Of a stretch of DNA of 11,880 bases, positions 7,421 to 11,880 are shown piece after piece. The position numbers were made by a program, and so were the translations under genes. The notes beneath the pieces are model-generated. The model saw nothing but the letters and a program-made list of their open reading frames with translations. It ran no database searches and was not told where the DNA came from. Each line of letters opens with the position of its first letter. Within the stretch, counting starts at the first letter, position 1. Origin of the DNA: DAOMFB01 sp035519355 (lineage in GTDB: Bacteria > Acidobacteriota > Thermoanaerobaculia > UBA5066); assembly GCA_035519355.1 (NCBI GenBank), contig DATIWM010000257.1:1-11880 (forward strand), read 5' to 3'.

Positions 7421-7439
7421 GTCCGGGTCCGAACCGGAC
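7421..7439 (+). other. Hairpin in the tRNA-Lys leader
   Basis: GTCCGG (7421-7426) and CCGGAC (7434-7439) can pair with a 7-base loop, ending 7 bases before the tRNA acceptor stem. It has no U tract, so it is not a standard intrinsic terminator for the preceding gene. It may be a leader structure removed by RNase P, or a weak 3' end hairpin of the upstream mRNA. The stem is perfect but short. Confidence 0.35.
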
Positions 7440-7446
7440 GGCGGAC

Positions 7447-7522
7447 GGGCCGCTAGCTCAATTGGTAGAGCAAGAGACTCTTAATCTCTGGGTTGGGGGT
7501 TCAAGTCCCTCGCGGCTCACCA
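7447..7522 (+). tRNA. tRNA-Lys (anticodon CTT), CCA encoded
   Basis: A full cloverleaf can be folded. The acceptor stem GGGCCGC (7447-7453) pairs with GCGGCTC (7512-7518) with one G-U. The D arm is GCTC/GAGC with loop AATTGGTA. The anticodon stem AGAGA/TCTCT encloses loop CTCTTAA, giving anticodon CTT, which reads the lysine codon AAG. The variable loop is about 5 bases. The T arm GGGGG/CCCTC has one G-U, with loop TTCAAGT. The discriminator is A at 7519 and CCA is encoded at 7520-7522. AAG is by far the preferred lysine codon in the neighbouring genes, so this should be the main lysine tRNA. Confidence 0.97.
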
Positions 7523-7533
7523 GAACGTGTCCG

Positions 7534-7560
7534 AGGCCGGCTCTCGAGCCGGCCTTTTTT
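7534..7560 (+). terminator. Intrinsic terminator after tRNA-Lys
   Basis: AGGCCGGCT (7534-7542) pairs perfectly with AGCCGGCCT (7547-7555) around the loop CTCG. A run of six T (7555-7560) follows. This is a textbook rho-independent terminator starting 11 bases after the tRNA CCA. It ends 10 bases before the ribosome binding site of the peptidase gene, leaving almost no room for a separate promoter. Confidence 0.9.
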
Positions 7561-7570
7561 CGTCCCTCCC

Positions 7571-7576
7571 GGAGGA
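7571..7576 (+). promoter_or_regulatory. Ribosome binding site of the S9 peptidase
   Basis: GGAGGA lies 5 bases before ATG 7582. It fixes the start there, although the frame stays open upstream to 7462 through the tRNA and terminator. The residues after this ATG form a proper signal peptide, which supports the same choice. Confidence 0.85.
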
Positions 7577-7581
7577 ACGCC

Positions 7582-9618
7582 ATGACCTTCCGACTCCGCT
7601 TCGTTCTCGCCCCGCTCCTTTGCGCCACGGCCCTCCCCGCGGCCGCCGCGCGGCCGATGTCGGTCGATGATCTTCTGACGGCCGTCCGCGTCTCCGACCC
7701 CCGACTCTCCCCGGACGGCCGGTGGGTCGCCTTCGTCCGGACGGAGACGGACCCGAAGTCGCTCGCACGGAACGCCGACATCTGGCTCGTGCCGTCCGAC
7801 GGATCGGCGCCGCCCCGCGCACTGACCCGGAACGAGAAGAGCGACACGACGCCGTGCTTCTCGCCGGACGGAACGTCCATCGCCTTCCTCTCGACCCGAA
7901 GCGGCTCGTCGCAGGTCTGGGCGATGAGCCTTCGCGGCGGCGAGGCCCGGAAGGTGACGGACGTCCCCGGCGGCGCCGACGGACCGCTCGTCTTCTCTCC
8001 CGACGGAAAGACGGTCGCCTTCGTGGCGGACGTCTTCCCGGGCTGCGCCGACGAGGCCTGCAACCGGAAGAGGTTCGAAGAGGCGGAGAAGGGCCCGGTG
8101 AAGGCCTATCACCTGACCCGCCTCATGTCCCGGCACTGGAACTCGTGGCGTCCGGAAGTGCGCCACCACGTTCTGGTGGCCGACCTCGAGACCGGAAAGA
8201 CCGTCGACGTGACGCCGGGCGACTTCGACTCGCCGCCTCACTTCTACGAGGAGGGCGGCCTCGCTTTCTCGCCGGACGGGAAACGGATCGCCGTCGTCTC
8301 GAACCGCGAGGGCAACGACGTCGAGGCCTGGACGACGAACAAGGACGTCTTCCTCGTCCCGGCCGCCGGCGGGACCGCGGAGAAGCTGACCCGGAACGCC
8401 GCCGCCGACGTCGACCCGGCCTTCACGCCGGACGGGGCGACGGTCGTGACCCGCTCGCAGCGCCGGGCGGGCTTCGAGGCCGACCGCTGGTGGCTCGAGG
8501 CGTGGGACGTCGGCTCGAGGTCGAAGCGGACCGTCTTCACCGAGCCGGACCTCTCGGTGGAGGCGTTCGTTCTGTCTCATGACGGGAAGGCCGTCTACTT
8601 CACCGCGCAGAGCGGCGGTCGGATCAACCTCTACGAGGTTCCCCTGGCGGGGGGAATGCCGAGGGAACTGAAGCGGGGGGGCGCCATCGGCTCGCTCTCG
8701 GCCGGCCCGGGCTTCGTCGTCTTCACGGAATCGACGATGACGGTGCCGTCGGAGCTCTACCGCCTGTCGCCGGCCGGAAAGGAGGTCCGGGCCCTGACGA
8801 ACGAGAACGCGACGTGGCTCGCCGGGACGACCCGGAACTCTCCCGAGAGCTTCGTCGTGAAGGGAGCGGGCGGCGCGCCCGTCCAGTCGTGGCTCCTCAA
8901 GCCGCCCGGATTCGACCCGGCGAAGAAGCATCCCGTCGTCTTCCTGATCCACGGCGGCCCGCAGGGCGCCTGGGAGGACACCTGGCATTACCGCTGGAAC
9001 CCGACGCTCTGGGCCGCGCAGGGGTGGGTCGTGGTCCTGCCGAACCCGCGGGGCTCGACCGGCTTCGGCCAGACGTTCGTCGACGAGATCTCGGGGGACT
9101 GGTGCGGGAAGGTGATGGACGACCTCACCGCCGTCTTCGACGACGTGGCGAAGCGTCCCTTCGTCGACCCGAAGCGGATGGGGATCGCCGGGGCGAGCTA
9201 CGGCGGCTACGCGGTGAACTGGATCCTGACCCGGACGGACCGTTTCGCGGCGGCCGTGACCCACGACGGCAATTTCAACCTCGATACGGAGGCCTACGCC
9301 ACCGAGGAGCTCTGGTTCACCGACTGGGATCTGGGCGGCGCCCCCTGGGAGGCGAAGTTCAAGGCCCATTCGGCCCGCTGCTCGCCGCACAACTTCGCCG
9401 AGAGGATCGTGACGCCGACCTTCGTCGTGTCGAACGAGCTGGACTACCGCGTGCCGTTCGACCAGGGCTTCCAGCTCTTCACGCTCCTCCGGCGCCGCGG
9501 CGTCCCGAGCGAGATGCTCGTCTTTCCCGACGAGGGGCACTTCGTCCTGAAGCCGTGGAACTCGAAGCTCTGGCACGAGTCGGTCTTCGGCTGGCTGAAG
9601 AAGTACCTCGGGCCGTAG
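7582..9618 (+). CDS. Secreted S9 family peptidase, dipeptidyl-peptidase-like (prolyl oligopeptidase clan)
   Basis: 678-residue serine peptidase predicted to trim peptides in the periplasm or outside the cell. The N-terminus MTFRLRFVLAPLLCATALPAAAA is a signal peptide with likely cleavage after an Ala near 20-23. Residues 27-400 form a WD40-like beta-propeller with recurring SPDG turns at about 43, 94, 139, 230, 282 (TPDG) and 332 (SHDG). The alpha/beta-hydrolase domain follows, with HGGP (457-460) near the oxyanion hole and GASYGG (537-542) carrying nucleophile Ser539. Asp621 in NELDYRVP and His653 in DEGHF complete the triad, so it looks active. EELWFTDWDLGG (575-586) resembles the segment of DPP5-like enzymes common in Acidobacteria and Bacteroidetes. 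Cys155 and Cys160 could form a disulfide. Acylaminoacyl-peptidase is the main alternative label; exact specificity cannot be read. The gene sits 21 bases after a terminator and its own stop is 13 bases from a convergent gene. Confidence 0.92.
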   Translation: MTFRLRFVLAPLLCATALPAAAARPMSVDDLLTAVRVSDPRLSPDGRWVAFVRTETDPKSLARNADIWLVPSDGSAPPRALTRNEKSDTTPCFSPDGTSIAFLSTRSGSSQVWAMSLRGGEARKVTDVPGGADGPLVFSPDGKTVAFVADVFPGCADEACNRKRFEEAEKGPVKAYHLTRLMSRHWNSWRPEVRHHVLVADLETGKTVDVTPGDFDSPPHFYEEGGLAFSPDGKRIAVVSNREGNDVEAWTTNKDVFLVPAAGGTAEKLTRNAAADVDPAFTPDGATVVTRSQRRAGFEADRWWLEAWDVGSRSKRTVFTEPDLSVEAFVLSHDGKAVYFTAQSGGRINLYEVPLAGGMPRELKRGGAIGSLSAGPGFVVFTESTMTVPSELYRLSPAGKEVRALTNENATWLAGTTRNSPESFVVKGAGGAPVQSWLLKPPGFDPAKKHPVVFLIHGGPQGAWEDTWHYRWNPTLWAAQGWVVVLPNPRGSTGFGQTFVDEISGDWCGKVMDDLTAVFDDVAKRPFVDPKRMGIAGASYGGYAVNWILTRTDRFAAAVTHDGNFNLDTEAYATEELWFTDWDLGGAPWEAKFKAHSARCSPHNFAERIVTPTFVVSNELDYRVPFDQGFQLFTLLRRRGVPSEMLVFPDEGHFVLKPWNSKLWHESVFGWLKKYLGP

Positions 9619-9631
9619 ACGGACGGGCGGC

Positions 9632-10357
9632 TCAGGGCGCCGCCGGCGTCACGACGACGTCGTCGAACTCGGCGATGCTGTCGGTCTTCGACCAGAGCCC
9701 CACTTTTCCGGAGACCGGCCGCGGGAGGGTGTACTCGAGGTAGAGCTGGCCGTCGAGAAAGGCGGTGAGGGCGGTCCCCTGGATCGCGATCTTCAGGGCG
9801 TGCCACTCGTGGAGCGGCAGGTCGACGTCCTTCGGCCCCTTCTTCACGAACTTCCGGGTCCCCTCGTTGAAGGTCCAGAGGACGACGTTGACGTCCTTCT
9901 TGTTGTAGCGGACGGCGAGATAGTCGCCGTTCGGCTGGACGTCGAAGAGGATCCCGGCGCACTGGTCCATCTGCCCGCCGAGGAGCTTGAAGCGGATCGA
10001 GATCTCCCCGCCGCGGAAGTCCTCGATTCCCCGGGCGACCGTGATCGGGAAGTAGGCGAAAGCCTTCACCTTGTCGAGGAACTCCTCGTGGCGGGCGCCG
10101 TAGAGGGCGCGCGCCGTCTCTGCGAGCCCGGCGGAGGGCTGGCCCCGCTTCCACTCCCGGCCGTCGACGAGGAGGACCTTCTTCCCGCCGTCCTCGGCGA
10201 CGACCCAGTCCCCGACGGCCGAGAGGAAGACCGCAGACGGCTGCCCGGCCTTCTCCGCGGAGAGGTCGAGCCGGATCGGCGCCGGCGGAGCCGCGGCCGC
10301 CGGCGGCGCGGGAGAGGCGAGGAGCGAGAGGAGGAGGGCGAGGAGGATTCGCTTCAT
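9632..10357 (-). CDS. Possible separately translated periplasmic concanavalin-like (LamG/DUF1080-type) protein
   Basis: This is the C-terminal 241 residues of the 692-residue frame, listed as a candidate independent product. The ATG at 10357 is preceded by AAAGGA (minus strand 10370-10365) at 7-base spacing. It opens with a convincing signal peptide, MKRILLALLLSLLASP then APPAAAA, with likely Ala-x-Ala cleavage near 20-23. The mature part from about 100 reads as a jelly-roll lectin-like domain: GGEISIRFKLLGG (116-128), CAGILFDVQPNGDYLAVRYN (133-152), HEWHALKIAIQG (183-194), TAFLDGQLYLEYTLP (198-212), SGKVGLWSKTDS (216-227) and FDDVVV (231-236). Such domains bind glycans or occur in sugar-processing proteins. 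No catalytic residues of a glycosidase could be assigned. If made independently it would be a periplasmic protein coupled to the permease; if fused, it would hang from the transporter on the periplasmic side. Confidence 0.6.
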   Translation of the reverse strand: MKRILLALLLSLLASPAPPAAAAPPAPIRLDLSAEKAGQPSAVFLSAVGDWVVAEDGGKKVLLVDGREWKRGQPSAGLAETARALYGARHEEFLDKVKAFAYFPITVARGIEDFRGGEISIRFKLLGGQMDQCAGILFDVQPNGDYLAVRYNKKDVNVVLWTFNEGTRKFVKKGPKDVDLPLHEWHALKIAIQGTALTAFLDGQLYLEYTLPRPVSGKVGLWSKTDSIAEFDDVVVTPAAP

Positions 10358-11710
10358 GAGGCGTTCCTTTGGGTCGGGGGAGAGGGCAGCCGCCCGGCGG
10401 CGCCGCCGGTGGAGGAGCGCCGCCGCGAGGACGGCAGCGGGCCAGAGGACGAAGAAGAGGAGGGCCGCTCCGCGAGGCGAAGCGGCGAGGGGGTAGCCGG
10501 GATACGCCCCCCCGTCGACCCGCTCCGTTGTGGCGACGCCTCCGAGCTCGTACAGGAGGGCGAGGACGACCGGCTCGGTCGTCGATCGGCTCACGGCGGC
10601 CCTCCCGCCGACCTCCCACCGGATCTCGCCATAGGTCGGGTCGGCCCCTTCGAAGAGGCCGCTCCGGCTCCGGGCCTCGTAGCGGACGTCGACGTCGCCC
10701 CGGAGCCGGAGGAGCTTTCCGAGGACGCCGCGCGAGAGGTCCATGAGGCGCGGGTCCTCGGCTGCGAGGTGGACGGAGACCCGGATCGGCCCCGGAAGGC
10801 GGAGGAGCGCCCTCTCGTCGGCGCGGGAGAACGAGTTTCGCCGGTCCTCGCTCAGGTCCCGTCCCGCGCGGATCCCCGAAGCCCCGAAGAGGAGGAGCGC
10901 GAGGAGCGCGGCGACGGCCGCCGTGGCGGCCGCCCGGGCGCGGGGCGTCCGCCCCGGCGGGATCCAGACGGCGGCGAGCGCGAGCCCCGCGCTGGCGAGG
11001 ACGAGGGAGACGACGACGGCGGAGAGGCGCAACTCCCCCTGCTCGAATGAACGGAGGAGGGCGAGGGGCGTCAGGGAGGCGAAACGCTGGAGGAGGCCGC
11101 CGCGGCCAGCGGCGACGAAGTCGAGGGCCCACGTCCCGACGGTGAAGGCGAGGGTGGAGACCGCGGCGCTCGCGGCCGTCCCGGCGATCGCCGCCGCGGC
11201 GAAGGCCACCCCGGCCGTCACGAGGGCGTGGAGAGAGTGGCCGAGGAAGAGGTTCGCCGTCTCGGCGAACGCGAGGTGCCCGCCGTACGCCGTCCAGAGG
11301 ACGAGGGCGAGTGCCCCGGGAAGGAAGGCGACGCCCCATGCCGCGGCGAGAACCGCCACCTTCGAGGCGAGCTGGGCGCCGAGGCCGGCCGGCGACTGGA
11401 GGAGGAGCTTCGCGGCGCCGCTCTCCTTCTCGCCCGAGAGGACGCGGATGGCGACGAAGGGGAAGAGGAGCGTCACGGCGAGGTCGTAGGCTCCCCACGC
11501 CGGGACGACGATCCCGTCGAGGGGGCTGAGCCCCTGCGGGAGCGCGCCCATCCCCCCCGCCCCGCTCGCCTCGGCGTAGAGGCCGACCGCGGAAAGGAAG
11601 GCCTGCCCGACGAGCGGGCCGAGAAGGACGAGGAGGAGCCAGAACGATCGGGACGCGAGGAGCTCGCGCGCGTCCTTCCCGAGGAGGAGGCGCTTCTCAG
11701 GCGAGCGCAA
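9632..11710 (-). CDS. ABC-2 permease / GldG-like domain / concanavalin-like domain, in-frame fusion
   Basis: One 692-residue open frame. Residues 1-250 are an ABC-2 (NosY/GldF-like) permease with about six helices (21-45, 71-91, 115-140, 157-178, 180-200, 229-250) and the coupling loop VLSGEKESGAAKLLLQSP (90-107). A helix at 260-280 leads to a GldG-like periplasmic segment: DLSEDRRNSFSRADERALL (285-303), DPTYGEIRWEVGGR (357-370) and SRSTTEPVVLALLYELGGV (374-392). It is shorter than usual for GldG. Helix 414-434 and RRRRR (435-439) return to the cytoplasm. Then come a signal-peptide-like helix (454-473) and a concanavalin-like domain to 692. Predicted topology alternates correctly, with basic loops inside. 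The TTG start at 11710 has GAGGAGGT 5 bases upstream and overlaps the ATPase stop by 14 bases. The two work as one exporter of unknown substrate. The part after 451 may really be a separate gene, since a start and ribosome binding site lie at 10357. Confidence 0.75.
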   Translation of the reverse strand: MRSPEKRLLLGKDARELLASRSFWLLLVLLGPLVGQAFLSAVGLYAEASGAGGMGALPQGLSPLDGIVVPAWGAYDLAVTLLFPFVAIRVLSGEKESGAAKLLLQSPAGLGAQLASKVAVLAAAWGVAFLPGALALVLWTAYGGHLAFAETANLFLGHSLHALVTAGVAFAAAAIAGTAASAAVSTLAFTVGTWALDFVAAGRGGLLQRFASLTPLALLRSFEQGELRLSAVVVSLVLASAGLALAAVWIPPGRTPRARAAATAAVAALLALLLFGASGIRAGRDLSEDRRNSFSRADERALLRLPGPIRVSVHLAAEDPRLMDLSRGVLGKLLRLRGDVDVRYEARSRSGLFEGADPTYGEIRWEVGGRAAVSRSTTEPVVLALLYELGGVATTERVDGGAYPGYPLAASPRGAALLFFVLWPAAVLAAALLHRRRRRAAALSPDPKERLMKRILLALLLSLLASPAPPAAAAPPAPIRLDLSAEKAGQPSAVFLSAVGDWVVAEDGGKKVLLVDGREWKRGQPSAGLAETARALYGARHEEFLDKVKAFAYFPITVARGIEDFRGGEISIRFKLLGGQMDQCAGILFDVQPNGDYLAVRYNKKDVNVVLWTFNEGTRKFVKKGPKDVDLPLHEWHALKIAIQGTALTAFLDGQLYLEYTLPRPVSGKVGLWSKTDSIAEFDDVVVTPAAP
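10365..10370 (-). promoter_or_regulatory. Internal ribosome binding site inside the fusion frame
   Basis: AAAGGA on the minus strand, 7 bases before ATG 10357. It lies within the codons for DPKER at the junction between the permease tail and the signal-peptide-like segment. It is the kind of site expected before an independent gene, hence evidence for internal initiation. Confidence 0.5.
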
Positions 11711-11880
11711 GGAAGACCTCCTCGAGATCTCCCTCCGGAAGCCCGGCCGTCGCGCGGAGCGTGGCGAGATCCCCCGCGCCTAGGACCCGGCCGCCCGAGA
11801 GGAGGGCGAACCGGTCGCAGACCCGGGCGGCGTCGACGAGCTGGTGGATCGAGAGGAGGAGCGTCCGTCCCCGCGCCGCC
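11697..11880 (-). CDS. ABC transporter ATP-binding protein, C-terminal end only (5' part beyond the window)
   Basis: The reading frame from 11879 down to the TGA at 11699-11697 encodes 60 residues typical of the end of an ABC-2 type ATPase. GRTLLLSIHQLVDAARVCDR contains the H-loop His of the switch region. FALLSGGRVLGAGDLATLRA is the usual strand and linker after it, and LEEVFLALA is the standard C-terminal tail of drug- or polysaccharide-export ATPases. The Walker A, Walker B and signature motifs lie beyond the right edge. The stop overlaps the permease start (TTG 11710) by 14 bases, so the two are cotranscribed and probably translationally coupled. It energises the permease encoded next. 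The substrate is unknown. Confidence 0.88.
   Translation of the reverse strand, partial: AARGRTLLLSIHQLVDAARVCDRFALLSGGRVLGAGDLATLRATAGLPEGDLEEVFLALA
11716..11723 (-). promoter_or_regulatory. Ribosome binding site deciding the TTG start of the permease
   Basis: GAGGAGGT on the minus strand, 5 bases before TTG 11710 and inside the ATPase C-terminal codons. It is a near-perfect Shine-Dalgarno sequence, which makes the rare TTG start credible and places the permease N-terminus just before its first amphipathic segment. Confidence 0.75.

Noticed and set aside
7501..9576. Long minus-strand open frame antisense to the S9 peptidase
   Set aside because: Composition is low-complexity Arg/Val/Gly with no family motifs. 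The plus-strand frame has a complete catalytic triad and signal peptide.
9652..9665. Perfect 14-base palindrome CGACGACGTCGTCG near the convergent gene ends
   Set aside because: It encodes conserved Asp/Val residues of the jelly-roll domain, has no loop or U tract and is likely a codon-repeat effect.
9444..11498. Long minus-strand open frame overlapping the permease frame
   Set aside because: Arg/Pro/Gly-rich frame-shifted shadow. The frame ending at 9632 has membrane helices, topology-consistent basic loops and a recognisable jelly-roll domain.
1..11880. CRISPR arrays, insertion sequences, prophage or defence genes
   Set aside because: No spaced direct repeats, transposase or integrase motifs, terminal inverted repeats or known defence domains were seen on either strand.

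Overview
The window is GC-rich DNA with tightly packed, often overlapping genes from what looks like an Acidobacteriota-type bacterium. That assignment is an inference. It rests on base composition, a secreted S9 peptidase in the style common in that phylum, and a small N-terminal domain at 6181 that I associate with Acidobacteria and related deep lineages. No taxonomic marker such as rRNA is present. No stretch longer than 300 bases lacks a gene.

Layout. (1) Positions 2-2716, plus strand: the end of a surface-polysaccharide operon. It holds a 5'-truncated GDP-mannose 4,6-dehydratase followed by two overlapping family 2 glycosyltransferases. (2) 2732-3223, minus strand: a small four-helix DUF2231-type membrane protein, convergent with the sugar operon. 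(3) 3290-6139, plus strand: a complete uvrA, divergent from the DUF2231 gene across a 66-base gap that carries a GC-rich inverted repeat. (4) 6181-7392, plus strand: a 403-residue protein of unknown function with a conserved N-terminal domain, a long Pro/Ala linker and a C-terminal beta-rich domain. (5) 7447-7522: tRNA-Lys(CTT) with encoded CCA, followed at once by a strong intrinsic terminator. (6) 7582-9618, plus strand: a secreted dipeptidyl-peptidase-like S9 peptidase with a full catalytic triad. (7) 9632-11880, minus strand: an ABC export operon running into the window from the right. It contains the C-terminal end of an ATPase and then a 692-residue open frame. That frame joins an ABC-2 permease, a short GldG-like periplasmic domain and a concanavalin-like domain preceded by what looks like its own signal peptide and ribosome binding site.

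How the genes relate. The three sugar genes plausibly act together, making a GDP-deoxyhexose precursor and transferring sugars to a glycan. The ATPase and permease form one transporter. uvrA, the tRNA gene and the peptidase are standalone housekeeping or secreted functions.

I see no CRISPR array, insertion sequence, phage gene or recognisable defence system. The most unusual object is the in-frame permease / GldG-like / concanavalin-like fusion at 9632-11710. A one-base change in a homopolymer would split it into two ordinary coupled genes, so its status needs confirming.
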